Shown here: piece by piece, positions 1 through 6,124 of the stretch
How positions within the stretch are numbered: position 1 is the stretch's first letter
How the letters are laid out: every line of letters starts with the position of its first letter
DNA from: an uncultured Clostridia bacterium
Lineage (GTDB): Bacteria > Bacillota > Clostridia > Christensenellales > UBA1242
Length of the DNA stretch: 9,483 nucleotides
Direction of reading: 5' to 3'
NCBI GenBank assembly: GCA_944363385.1
Contig: CALVUB010000025.1
Span: 1 to 9,483, forward strand
Notes under the pieces: model-generated
Told to the model about the DNA's origin: nothing
Databases searched by the model: none
The model's input: only the letters and a program-made list of their open reading frames with translations
Program-made: the position numbers and the translations under genes

Positions 1-1
1 C

Positions 2-547
2 TATAACGACAGCGCAAACCCAGGTCAGTCACTTTTGTCTGAAAACACAACCACTCTTGTCAACAGCCTTCTTGAATATGCCGAAAACAAGACGGGCAAA
101 TATAGCTTTGTTGAGGGATATAATGTTGGAGGCAAGACAGGAACGGCTCAGAAATATAAAGAGACGGGCGGTATCGACCAAGGGAAATATATTTCTTCAT
201 TTATAGGAACATATCCAGCAGACAATCCAAAATATGCTCTTCTTATTTTGGTTGACGAGCCAGGAGCGGGTGTGTATTATGGTTCACTTGTGGCAGCGCC
301 ATATGGCAAACTTGTTTTTGAGCAACTTTTTGAATATCTCGATGAAGAAAAACAAGACCCAACCGTTGTAGTTGAAGAGGTTGTTATGCCAAAGCTTGAA
401 GGCAAAAGCCTTACTGATGCACTTATAGAACTTAAAAAAATCGGGCTTGAATGTGAAATTGATGGCGATGGCGGAGTGGTGTTACGACAACTTCCCCCAG
501 CAGGCACAAGCATAAAAAAAGGTTCAACAATTTTGCTTGAAACTTAA
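2..547 (+). CDS. Class B penicillin-binding protein, C-terminal part (SpoVD/FtsI-like) with PASTA domain, 5' truncated
   Basis: The reading frame is open from base 2, so the gene begins before the window and only its last 181 codons are present. The visible part contains the third active-site motif of penicillin-binding transpeptidases, KTGT inside GGKTGTAQ (codons at 134-145). It continues with the usual end of the transpeptidase domain (ISSFIGTYPADNPKYALLI-type strand) and finishes with about 55 residues of a PASTA domain (from about base 377), including the typical PxLxGxSLxDA start and LPPAGTSIKKGS turn. Such enzymes cross-link peptidoglycan outside the membrane. A single C-terminal PASTA domain is typical of sporulation protein SpoVD and some FtsI/PBP2 proteins, and I cannot tell these apart without the N-terminus. 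The gene is followed by peptidase genes, not the murE/mraY genes that often follow spoVD or ftsI. The family assignment is firm; the subtype is open. Confidence 0.93.
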   Translation, partial: YNDSANPGQSLLSENTTTLVNSLLEYAENKTGKYSFVEGYNVGGKTGTAQKYKETGGIDQGKYISSFIGTYPADNPKYALLILVDEPGAGVYYGSLVAAPYGKLVFEQLFEYLDEEKQDPTVVVEEVVMPKLEGKSLTDALIELKKIGLECEIDGDGGVVLRQLPPAGTSIKKGSTILLET

Positions 548-553
548 AAATCA

Positions 554-583
554 TTTTGCAAAATGGCAAAAAAATAGTAAAAT
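554..583 (+). promoter_or_regulatory. Possible sigma-A promoter directly in front of the first YugP-like gene
   Basis: A -35-like TTGCAA (556-561; 4 of 6 consensus bases) and a -10-like TAAAAT (578-583; 5 of 6) are 16 bases apart. The predicted transcription start would fall at about 590, on the start codon itself. There is no recognisable Shine-Dalgarno before that ATG. In AT-rich DNA a match of this quality can arise by chance, so this is tentative. Confidence 0.35.
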
Positions 584-589
584 ATATCT

Positions 590-1303
590 ATGGATTTTTC
601 AATTATTATAATTATTTGTGTGGTAGCTTTTCTTTTGATGCTTTGTTTCTTTTTGGCAGTGGCAAATTTTGCTGGCGAAAAGTTTATGGACAGCTATAAA
701 CAAATGAACTCAATAAATGCAGGTGTCGAACTCAGCCCACTTGAATATTTAGCTTTTTTAAACGCAAAATATTTTGACGGCGAAATTGTTGTCAAAACAA
801 TCTCAAATATTGCTGGAGATGCCTATAGCAAAAAAACGCTTTTTCTTTCTGGTGCAACTCAAGGCTCACACAGCCTTGCCTCTTTTGCAATTATTTCGCA
901 CGAAATGGGGCATGCTTTGCAAGATAAAAAGGGCAAAAAGCTTAAAAAACTCAATTTTTTGAGAAGACTTGGCAAAATTTTAGGAGTTTTCCTAATGCCA
1001 CTTTTCATCGCTGGTATTGTGCTTATGGTGATTGGCGGTCAACTTTTCTATCCAGGAGTAGGCTTGTTAGTTGGTTGCGCTTTGATTTTAATTCTTGCTC
1101 TTTTTATAAAACTTAGAATGATTGCGATTGAAAAAGAGGCCTCTCGGTTTGCGTTAGATTTTTTGAAAGAAGTGTTGCCAGCTGAGCAGGTGGAGCTTTG
1201 CAGAAAATTTTTGAATGATGCAAGACTTTCCTATTGGGCAGACTTTTTCAGAACCCTTCTTGCATGGACTTTTATGACAAGAAAAAACAAACTTTTTGAT
1301 TAA
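590..1303 (+). CDS. YugP-family membrane zinc metallopeptidase, first paralogue
   Basis: This 237-residue protein carries the zinc-binding signature HEMGH (His104, Glu105, His108) within AIISHEMGHALQD, which is the hallmark of the YugP/Zn_peptidase_2 family. The likely third zinc ligand is Glu181 in IEKEAS, corresponding to the E-x-D-A-S motif of the family, here with Glu in place of Asp. Hydrophobic segments at about residues 3-26, 130-150 and 153-173 predict a membrane protein whose catalytic helix lies between the first and second. Family members are about 225 residues long, so it is complete. The family's GGTLxDHY motif before the active site is degenerate here (only GDAY remains). No clear ribosome binding site precedes the ATG. 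The next gene is a paralogue starting 9 bases downstream. The substrate is unknown, and envelope protein processing is a plausible role. Confidence 0.85.
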   Translation: MDFSIIIIICVVAFLLMLCFFLAVANFAGEKFMDSYKQMNSINAGVELSPLEYLAFLNAKYFDGEIVVKTISNIAGDAYSKKTLFLSGATQGSHSLASFAIISHEMGHALQDKKGKKLKKLNFLRRLGKILGVFLMPLFIAGIVLMVIGGQLFYPGVGLLVGCALILILALFIKLRMIAIEKEASRFALDFLKEVLPAEQVELCRKFLNDARLSYWADFFRTLLAWTFMTRKNKLFD

Positions 1304-1307
1304 GGAG
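1302..1307 (+). promoter_or_regulatory. Ribosome binding site overlapping the upstream stop codon
   Basis: AAGGAG lies 5 bases before the ATG at 1313 and shares its first two bases with the TAA stop of the preceding gene (1301-1303). This arrangement favours translational coupling of the two peptidase genes. Confidence 0.8.
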
Positions 1308-1312
1308 ACTTT

Positions 1313-2023
1313 ATGGACTGGACTGAATGGCTTTATGTTATATCTGGCTTTTTGATTTTTGTGGTTATCATTGTTGCAGTGACCTCGCAGTCAAAAGTTT
1401 ATTCAAGCTATAATAAATACAGCAAAATGGTTTGTTCTTTAAATCTTAGTGGCAGAGAGTTTGCAGAAAAACTTTGTCAAATGGCGGGGCTTAGTTTGAC
1501 TGTCAATGCGGTTGGAGGAACGCTTAGCGACCACTACAACTCCAAAGACAAAAGTCTTAACATTTCCTCAGCCAACCTAAACTCAAACTCTGTTGCCTCG
1601 CTTGCCATTATTGCGCATGAATTTGGTCACGCTCTTCAAGACCAAGAAGAATATGCGCCACTCAAAATTCGTCAATTTGCAATCAAGGTTTCCTCTTTCG
1701 TTTCTGCTATTTTGATGCCTTTTTTGCTTGTAAGCATTCTTTTGTCAATCTTTATTGGTTACGCTGGAACAATCATGCTTTTTGTTTTGGTTTTGGTTTA
1801 TGCGCTTTCTCTTTTTATCAATCTTGTGACTCTTTCAGTTGAAGTTGACGCATCAAATCGTGCAAAAAAAATGCTCAGCACCATGATTAGTGACGAGGAA
1901 GAACAAAAAGCCATGTCAAACATGCTTAGCGCTGCTGCAATGACCTATGTTGCTTCAATGCTTGTTTCACTTGTCTATTTCTTAAGGTTTTTGTCTCTTT
2001 TCTTAATGAGTCGTCGAGATTAA
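1313..2023 (+). CDS. YugP-family membrane zinc metallopeptidase, second paralogue
   Basis: This 236-residue protein is a complete member of the YugP/Zn_peptidase_2 family. It has the zinc motif HEFGH (His102, Glu103, His106) in AIIAHEFGHALQD and a third ligand Glu177 in VEVDAS. It also keeps the conserved GGTLSDHYN segment (residues 68-76) just upstream, which is closer to the family norm than its neighbour. Hydrophobic stretches at about 7-25, 131-155, 156-175 and possibly 210-232 predict a membrane location. The start is set by AAGGAG five bases upstream. It lies nine bases after the first paralogue and is followed directly by an intrinsic terminator, so the pair probably forms an operon end. 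The biological substrate of YugP proteins is not known to me. Confidence 0.9.
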   Translation: MDWTEWLYVISGFLIFVVIIVAVTSQSKVYSSYNKYSKMVCSLNLSGREFAEKLCQMAGLSLTVNAVGGTLSDHYNSKDKSLNISSANLNSNSVASLAIIAHEFGHALQDQEEYAPLKIRQFAIKVSSFVSAILMPFLLVSILLSIFIGYAGTIMLFVLVLVYALSLFINLVTLSVEVDASNRAKKMLSTMISDEEEQKAMSNMLSAAAMTYVASMLVSLVYFLRFLSLFLMSRRD

Positions 2024-2030
2024 AAAAATC

Positions 2031-2062
2031 AATCATAGCTATCAAAAAGCTATGATTTTTTT
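2031..2062 (+). terminator. Intrinsic terminator after the metallopeptidase pair
   Basis: A perfect 10-base-pair stem, AATCATAGCT (2031-2040) with AGCTATGATT (2048-2057), has a 7-base loop and a run of seven T at 2056-2062. It starts eight bases after the stop codon. Confidence 0.93.
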
Positions 2063-2081
2063 GTTTCAATAACACAAAAAA

Positions 2082-2097
2082 TTATCCACAAAAGTGG
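2082..2097. promoter_or_regulatory. DnaA-box-like site with a small inverted repeat
   Basis: TTATCCACA (2082-2090) matches the DnaA box consensus TTATNCACA exactly. It overlaps a short inverted repeat, CCAC-AAAA-GTGG (2086-2097). It sits about 50 bases before the -35 box of the WG-repeat gene. A single site in AT-rich DNA is weak evidence of function. Confidence 0.3.
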
Positions 2098-2147
2098 TTT
2101 TCAAAAAGCACTTTAAAAAGTTTTTGTAACTAATTTTGGATTAAGTC

Positions 2148-2175
2148 TTGACAAAATTGCGGTGGGGTGTATAAT
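2148..2175 (+). promoter_or_regulatory. Consensus sigma-A promoter of the WG-repeat gene
   Basis: TTGACA (2148-2153) and TATAAT (2170-2175) both match the consensus perfectly, with a 16-base spacer. The expected transcript starts near 2182, giving an untranslated leader of about 55 bases. The block TATAATAGGAA (2170-2180) is also found identically at the promoter of the gene at 5245. Confidence 0.88.
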
Positions 2176-2204
2176 AGGAAGTATCATTGATTGCAAGGGA
2201 AAAG

Positions 2205-2226
2205 TTTTCCACAAAACTTTCCACAA
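2205..2226 (+). repeat. Direct repeat TTTCCACAA x2 in the leader of the WG-repeat gene
   Basis: TTTCCACAA occurs at 2206-2214 and 2218-2226, a spacing of 12 bases. It lies between the predicted transcription start and the start codon, with the second copy running into the ribosome binding site AAGGAG (2225-2230). The first copy, read as TTTTCCACA (2205-2213), also fits a relaxed DnaA box. Confidence 0.5.
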
Positions 2227-2236
2227 GGAGAAGAAA

Positions 2237-3100
2237 ATGGAATTTGATGTTGTAGAGAGAGGATTTGGCGAAAAAAGAAAATATTATTTCAAAGGCTCTG
2301 ACGGCAAAATTTATGGTGAAGGTTATGATTATGCATATAACTTCCATGAAGGTTTTGCTGCGGTGAAGAAAGGTGGCAAATGGTATTTCGTAGACAAAGA
2401 CTTCAATCCACATGGTGAAGTTTATGATGATGCTAATGACTTCAGCGAAGGTTTTGCTGTTGTAAGAAAAGGCTACGAATATTTTTTTGTTGACAGTAAA
2501 GATTTCAAATTGCATGGCCAAGGCTATGATGTTGCACGTGGTTTCAGCGAGGGTTTTGCTAGAGTGAGACGAGGTTACACTTGCTATTTTGTTGACAAAG
2601 ACTTCAATCATTATGGAGAATATGATACAGTATGGGATTTCAATGGAGGTTTTGCTGTAGTAGAAAAAGATGGTCATAGATATCAAATAAATCGATACTT
2701 TGAGAAAGTGCCTGGAAGTGACCAGATATTGACAGAAGATGATTATATTGAAAGTATTGAAAATGATGATACTATGCTCAGGATACCCGCTATTCCAGCA
2801 TTTTTCTTCTCTAAAAGTTTTGTAAAAAAACTCAAAGGAGTGGTGTATAAACATTTTAACGAGGAGATTAAGAAATTTGATGGTAGTAAAGATACAACTG
2901 ATTCACTTGCGAAAATGATGGAGGCTATAAACAAAATCATATGCTATAAGCAAGCATTGTATAAGCAAGCATTGCGTAAACAAAAATTGTATAATTATGG
3001 GGGAGATGATAAGGTAGCAAAAAAAGCACGAAAAAATGCACTAAAAGAACATTTAAACGAGCTATTTTTAAAGGATGATGACGATGGAAAAGCTGAATAA
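2237..3100 (+). CDS. WG-repeat-containing cytoplasmic protein
   Basis: The chosen ATG has AAGGAG six bases upstream. An earlier in-frame GTG at 2162 lies upstream of the promoter -10 box and cannot be used by that transcript. The 287-residue product has four WG-type (KWG) beta repeats of about 33 residues, starting near residues 30, 63, 97 and 129. The pattern is YD.A..FSEGFA.V.KG..YFVDKDF. After a linker comes an Asp/Glu/Lys-rich helical C-terminus (about 195-287) containing three tandem five-residue units, YKQAL, YKQAL and RKQKL (237-251). There is no signal peptide or membrane segment, so a cytoplasmic place is inferred. WG repeats are widespread in bacterial proteins and probably bind other molecules; no catalytic residues are evident. 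Its promoter resembles that of the 5245 gene. The function is unknown. Confidence 0.88.
   Translation: MEFDVVERGFGEKRKYYFKGSDGKIYGEGYDYAYNFHEGFAAVKKGGKWYFVDKDFNPHGEVYDDANDFSEGFAVVRKGYEYFFVDSKDFKLHGQGYDVARGFSEGFARVRRGYTCYFVDKDFNHYGEYDTVWDFNGGFAVVEKDGHRYQINRYFEKVPGSDQILTEDDYIESIENDDTMLRIPAIPAFFFSKSFVKKLKGVVYKHFNEEIKKFDGSKDTTDSLAKMMEAINKIICYKQALYKQALRKQKLYNYGGDDKVAKKARKNALKEHLNELFLKDDDDGKAE
2945..2989 (+). repeat. 15-base tandem repeat inside the WG-repeat gene
   Basis: Two identical 15-base copies (2945-2959 and 2960-2974) are followed by a diverged third (2975-2989). Each encodes five residues (YKQAL, YKQAL, RKQKL), so changes in copy number keep the reading frame. Confidence 0.85.
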
Positions 3101-3167
3101 AAAGAGGGAAGAGCTTAAGCAAAGTTTGCGTGACCTTAACGATTTATATTTTGGCGTTGATATGTAA
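3084..3167 (+). CDS. Possible 27-residue protein overlapping the end of the WG-repeat gene
   Basis: An ATG at 3084 inside the end of the WG-repeat gene, in a different frame, opens a 27-codon frame ending TAA at 3165-3167. AAAGGA at 3070-3075 lies eight bases upstream and the 17-base overlap would allow translational coupling. The predicted peptide is strongly charged and helical (MEKLNKKREELKQSL..., ending YFGVDM), like a short coiled-coil segment. It is followed within 20 bases by the terminator. The placement echoes the coiled-coil gene after the leucine-rich-repeat gene at 8898. No homologue is recognised; it could also be chance. Confidence 0.4.
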   Translation: MEKLNKKREELKQSLRDLNDLYFGVDM

Positions 3168-3185
3168 AGACTAAGAAAAAGTAGA

Positions 3186-3215
3186 AAAAAAAGACTGCAA
3201 AAGCAGTCTTTTTTT
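3186..3215. terminator. Bidirectional intrinsic terminator 1
   Basis: The stem AAAAAAAGACTGC (3186-3198) pairs perfectly with GCAGTCTTTTTTT (3203-3215) around an AAAA loop. It has A and T runs on both sides, so it can stop transcription from the WG-repeat gene and, on the other strand, from the glyS side. Confidence 0.92.
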
Positions 3216-3224
3216 GATAAAAAT

Positions 3225-3252
3225 AAAAAATCCACAAGTTTGTGGATTTTTT
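3225..3252. terminator. Bidirectional intrinsic terminator 2
   Basis: The stem AAAAAATCCACA (3225-3236) pairs with TGTGGATTTTTT (3241-3252) around the loop AGTT. It touches the stop codon of the - strand 57-residue gene and is that gene's natural terminator. With terminator 1 it forms a two-hairpin barrier between convergent units. Confidence 0.9.
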
Positions 3253-3425
3253 TACATTTCAATAAGTGTTTCTGGTGGCTTTTTGTCAAGTTCTTTTAAT
3301 GCTCGAGCTTGGGCTTCTGTCATAACTAAATTGTTGCTGAGTTGTTTCTTGTTAAAAGCATTCACAAAGGCTTTTGTTTTTTCATCAGCTAAGTCTTTTA
3401 TTACTATTTTTCTGCGATTTTTCAT
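3252..3425 (-). CDS. Small 57-residue protein of unknown function
   Basis: A frame of 57 codons runs from ATG (complement of 3423-3425) to TAA (complement of 3252-3254). It has every signal of a real gene: AAGGAG seven bases before the start (complement of 3433-3438), its own good promoter, and a terminator hairpin beginning at the stop codon. The product starts MKNRRKIVIKDLADEKTKAF and ends KKPPETLIEM. It is charged, mostly helical by eye, and has no cysteines, signal peptide or membrane segment. It lies downstream of glyS on the same strand with no obvious terminator between them, so read-through from glyS is also possible. I do not recognise the family. It falls under the size cut-off of many gene callers and could easily be missed. 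Confidence 0.75.
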   Translation of the reverse strand: MKNRRKIVIKDLADEKTKAFVNAFNKKQLSNNLVMTEAQARALKELDKKPPETLIEM

Positions 3426-3449
3426 GATAAAACTCCTTTTGCTGATAAT

Positions 3450-3478
3450 ATTTTATCATGTAATATATGATTAGTCAA
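3450..3478 (-). promoter_or_regulatory. Sigma-A promoter of the 57-residue gene
   Basis: On the - strand, TTGACT (complement of 3473-3478) and TAAAAT (complement of 3450-3455) each match five of six consensus bases and are 17 bases apart. The expected start near 3443 gives a leader of about 18 bases that includes the ribosome binding site. Confidence 0.72.
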
Positions 3479-3487
3479 CACAAAATT

Positions 3488-4867
3488 TTAGTTAAATTTG
3501 ATTTTTTCGCCAACATACTCGCAAATTTTGTCGATTGGCATTCTGATTTGCTGCATAGTGTCTCTGTCTCTGATTGTCACCGTGTTATTCTCAAGTGTGT
3601 CAAAGTCGACTGTCACAGAGAAAGGCGTGCCGATTTCGTCTTGTCTGCGATAGCGTTTTCCAATTGAGCCAGCATCGTCATAGTCACACATGAATTCTTT
3701 TGACAGCATTGAGTAGACCTCTTTTGCCTTGTCTGACAAGTTCTTCTGAAGTGGAAGCACTGCCACTTTGTAAGGAGCAATGGCAGGGTGGAAATGCATA
3801 ACAACTCTTGTTTCGCCATTTTCCAAAGTCTCTTCATCATAAGCCTCGCAGAGCAGTGCAAGGGTGAGTCTGTCAGCTCCGATAGAATATTCAATCACAT
3901 TTGGCACAAATTTTTCGTTTGTGAATGGGTCAAGATAGAGCATGCTTTTTCCGCTGTATTCTTGGTGGCGAGACAGGTCATAGTCACTTCGGTTATGGAT
4001 GCCGTTAAGTTCATTCCAGCCCATTGGGAAAAGATATTGGATGTCGCAAGCAGCGCGTGCGTAGTGGGCAAGTTTGTCATGGTCGTGGAAACGCAAATGA
4101 CTGCTGTCAATTCCAAGGTCAAGCACATATTTCATTGCCTTTTCCTTAAATTCGTTGTAAAACTTTTCGTCATCTCCATTTTTGCAGAACCATTGATGTT
4201 CCATTTGTTCAAATTCAATCGTTCTGAAAATGAAATTGCCTGGAGTGATTTCATTTCTGAAAGCCTTTCCAATTTGGGCAATTCCGAAAGGCACTTTTGC
4301 TCGGCATGAGCGCTGAACATTCAAAAAGTTGACAAATTCACCTTGAGCAGTTTCTGGGCGAAGATAAATCTTGTTTTGACCTTCTTCAGTCACGCCTCGA
4401 GAAGTTTCAAACATAAGGTTAAATTGTCTTATTGGTGTCCAATCAAAGTTTCCGCATTTTGGACAGCAAACATGATGCTCATTGATGTATGCCTCCATCT
4501 CTTCATTGGTCATCTTGTCAGGATTGACTTTGCCTTTTGAGTGCGCTTCAATAAGATTGTCAGCACGGTGTCTTGTTTTGCATTTTTTGCAATCCATCTG
4601 AGGATCAGAAAAAGAGGTGGTGTGTCCGCTTGCTTCCCAAACTCTGCTGTTCATCAAGATTGCAGCGTCAAGTCCGTAGGTGTTTGGCTCTTCTTGCACA
4701 AATCTTTTCCACCAAGTGCGTTTGATGTTGTTTTTAAATTCTACGCCGACTGGGCCATAATCCCAAGTGTTGCCCATTCCGCCGTAAATTTCACTTCCTG
4801 GAAAGATAAAACCACGATTTTTGCAAAGAGCGACAATTTTGTCCATAGTTGCTTTGATTTCTTTCAT
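3488..4867 (-). CDS. glyS: Glycyl-tRNA synthetase, homodimeric class II type
   Basis: This 459-residue enzyme attaches glycine to tRNA-Gly using ATP, in the cytoplasm. The N-terminus ([17 protein letters not shown], residues 25-41) and motif 1 region (42-57) are typical of the homodimeric enzyme used by Bacillus and many Clostridia, not the GlyQ/GlyS heterotetramer. Two cysteine pairs, C93-x2-C96 and C135-x2-C138, form a likely zinc site. Motif 2 is [19 protein letters not shown] (203-221) and motif 3 is [12 protein letters not shown] (328-339). The anticodon-binding domain occupies about 363-459 (starting [10 protein letters not shown]). The length fits the family and all motifs are intact. 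AAGGAG lies six bases before the start (complement of 4874-4879). A promoter and T-box leader precede it, so expression should rise when tRNA-Gly is uncharged. Confidence 0.97.
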   Translation of the reverse strand: MKEIKATMDKIVALCKNRGFIFPGSEIYGGMGNTWDYGPVGVEFKNNIKRTWWKRFVQEEPNTYGLDAAILMNSRVWEASGHTTSFSDPQMDCKKCKTRHRADNLIEAHSKGKVNPDKMTNEEMEAYINEHHVCCPKCGNFDWTPIRQFNLMFETSRGVTEEGQNKIYLRPETAQGEFVNFLNVQRSCRAKVPFGIAQIGKAFRNEITPGNFIFRTIEFEQMEHQWFCKNGDDEKFYNEFKEKAMKYVLDLGIDSSHLRFHDHDKLAHYARAACDIQYLFPMGWNELNGIHNRSDYDLSRHQEYSGKSMLYLDPFTNEKFVPNVIEYSIGADRLTLALLCEAYDEETLENGETRVVMHFHPAIAPYKVAVLPLQKNLSDKAKEVYSMLSKEFMCDYDDAGSIGKRYRRQDEIGTPFSVTVDFDTLENNTVTIRDRDTMQQIRMPIDKICEYVGEKIKFN

Positions 4868-5045
4868 ATTTTTCTCCTTTTTTTGTGGGACAATAAAAAA
4901 AGCCCCAAACGATTTTTCGTTTAGGGGCGACTTTTCAACCGCTGTTCCACCCTAATTTATGCAAAAGATGCACCTTCATTTAAGACCTTTTCGCAAGGCA
5001 AGCGTTTCGCTCTGGGTTTTCCAAGCCCGTCACCGCAAAAATTAC
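4868..5045 (-). promoter_or_regulatory. T-box leader controlling glyS
   Basis: Between the promoter and glyS the - strand transcript carries the T-box core AGGGTGGAACAGCGG (complement of 4939-4953). The 3' antiterminator strand CGCCCCT lies just downstream and overlaps the terminator stem, so the two folds exclude each other. The UGGA bulge should pair with the UCCA end of uncharged tRNA-Gly, whose discriminator base in bacteria is U; this agrees with the downstream gene. The leader is about 178 bases, similar to the compact glycine type. The core has ACAG where ACCG is usual. I could not place a canonical stem I or the glycine specifier codon by eye. Confidence 0.88.
4895..4928 (-). terminator. 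T-box regulated terminator in the glyS leader
   Basis: On the - strand, GCCCC-T-AAACGA (complement of 4917-4928) pairs with TCGTTTGGGGC (complement of 4902-4912) around an AAAA loop with one bulged T, followed by seven U (complement of 4895-4901). Its 5' strand contains the bases needed for the antiterminator, as expected of a T-box switch. Confidence 0.9.
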
Positions 5046-5051
5046 AACCTA

Positions 5052-5080
5052 AGTATAAAAGATTTTTCACATTTTGTCAA
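5052..5080 (-). promoter_or_regulatory. Sigma-A promoter of the glyS T-box transcript
   Basis: On the - strand, TTGACA (complement of 5075-5080) and TATACT (complement of 5052-5057) are 17 bases apart. The expected start is near 5045. It is divergent from the + strand promoter at 5198, with about 117 very AT-rich bases between them (runs of alternating TA at 5119-5157) in which no gene is seen. Confidence 0.82.
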
Positions 5081-5197
5081 TCAAATTTGCTTTTTTCATC
5101 CAATCTTTTGTCAAAGTTTGTATATATTATGTATATATATTTTAAATTAATATATTTAAATCTATAATACGTTCTTTGGGTTGATTTAAAATAGTTA

Positions 5198-5226
5198 TTG
5201 ACAGACGAGGCTGATTGTTATATAAT
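5198..5226 (+). promoter_or_regulatory. Perfect consensus sigma-A promoter of the three-gene unit
   Basis: TTGACA (5198-5203), a 17-base spacer and TATAAT (5221-5226) are an exact consensus promoter. Transcription should start near 5233, immediately before the ribosome binding site AGGAGG (5234-5239), leaving a leader of only about 12 bases. Strong, apparently unregulated expression is inferred. Confidence 0.9.
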
Positions 5227-5244
5227 AGGAACTAGGAGGATATT

Positions 5245-6069
5245 ATGGCGACAAAATTAAATGAAGAAGAAATCAAAAAGGCAGCGCAATATGTGCCTAT
5301 AACTTCAACAACAACCTTAGATCAGGCTATTGAACTTTTAGATTATGCCAAAAATGAGAATAGAAATATATATTTTATGTTTCAAGGCAACCCGCTTTAT
5401 TCATACCTTGATGATGAAACCAGTTGTTATATGAAAGTGGTTGGCAGAACAAAAAAAGAGATGCTTGAAGAAATTGCAGAGATTGAAGAGATAAAAGATA
5501 CGGCCAAATTTGATGATAGCTCTTTTTGGGATATTGATGAAGTGATAGAATATTTGCAAAAGCAAGGTCGTGAAGGAAATAATGTTTATATCAACTTCAA
5601 TTTTAAAGGGGAGCAATTTACATTTTACTCTTTGCTTGATGCTGAGCCTGACAAGGTGTATAAAACTGTGACAGGATTTGAGAAAGCGGACTATGATGCC
5701 AATCAGCAAAAGATTGCTCAATTAATTGAAGACAGTATGGCAGTGATTTATCCTGAAGATAGAAGAGATTGGGTTGAATATGTTACTAGCAGTGTGGAAG
5801 ATTTGAGAAAAGGTAAAGACGCAGAGCTTGCTTTAAAAATCATCAAACATCTTTATCAGGGCAACGAGAAAGAAGCTCACGATATTGCTTTTGAGGCAGA
5901 CAGAAGGGAGCGGATGTTTGCCCTTACTGCTATTGCCAGGTTTTCTGAAGATGGAATTGACTTTTATAAAAAAGAAATGGAGCGCTTGGAAATGCCTCCA
6001 ACTGCTGAAGAAATAAGAATGTTGGAAAATCAAAATAAAAGGGCTAGGGATAGGCTAGTAAAAGATTAA
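5245..6069 (+). CDS. Unrecognised 274-residue protein with a duplicated module
   Basis: AGGAGG five bases upstream fixes the ATG. I do not recognise the family. Within the protein, residues about 28-72 and 100-149 look like copies of one module: AIELL....ENRNIYF.F.G....YSYLDDE...Y..VVGRTKKE against VIEYL....GNNVYINF.FKG..FTFYSLLDAE...YKTVTGFEKAD. Each is a helix followed by an aromatic-rich beta hairpin. The remaining 155-274 is charged and predicted helical (including ELALKIIKHLYQGNEKEAHDIAFEADRRERM). There is no signal peptide or membrane segment and only one cysteine, so it is probably cytoplasmic. It is first in a likely operon, 55 bases before the leucine-rich-repeat gene, with no convincing promoter or terminator in that gap. 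A shared role with that protein is inferred from position only. Confidence 0.85.
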   Translation: MATKLNEEEIKKAAQYVPITSTTTLDQAIELLDYAKNENRNIYFMFQGNPLYSYLDDETSCYMKVVGRTKKEMLEEIAEIEEIKDTAKFDDSSFWDIDEVIEYLQKQGREGNNVYINFNFKGEQFTFYSLLDAEPDKVYKTVTGFEKADYDANQQKIAQLIEDSMAVIYPEDRRDWVEYVTSSVEDLRKGKDAELALKIIKHLYQGNEKEAHDIAFEADRRERMFALTAIARFSEDGIDFYKKEMERLEMPPTAEEIRMLENQNKRARDRLVKD

Positions 6070-6124
6070 AGAACTTATTTATCAGCTTGTTTTTAATTTT
6101 ATATTATAAATAAAGGAATTAAAA

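Noticed and set aside
2082..2226. Chromosomal replication origin
   Set aside because: Only three loose DnaA-like sites, no dnaA/dnaN neighbours and no clear unwinding element pattern tied to them.
2162..2236. GTG start at 2162 adding 25 residues to the WG-repeat protein
   Set aside because: This stretch contains the perfect -10 box (2170-2175) and the predicted transcription start, while the ATG at 2237 has a good AAGGAG.
2141..2854. Long - strand reading frame opposite the WG-repeat gene
   Set aside because: It mirrors the repeats of the + strand gene, has Ile/Phe/Ser-rich nonsense composition and no start signals.
3214..3474. 86-codon + strand frame between the WG gene and glyS
   Set aside because: It begins inside the terminators and is antisense to the better supported 57-residue gene.
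6087..6110. Separate promoter for the leucine-rich-repeat gene (TTGTTT and TATAAA)
   Set aside because: The spacer is only 12 bases, too short for sigma-A, so co-transcription with the upstream gene is preferred.
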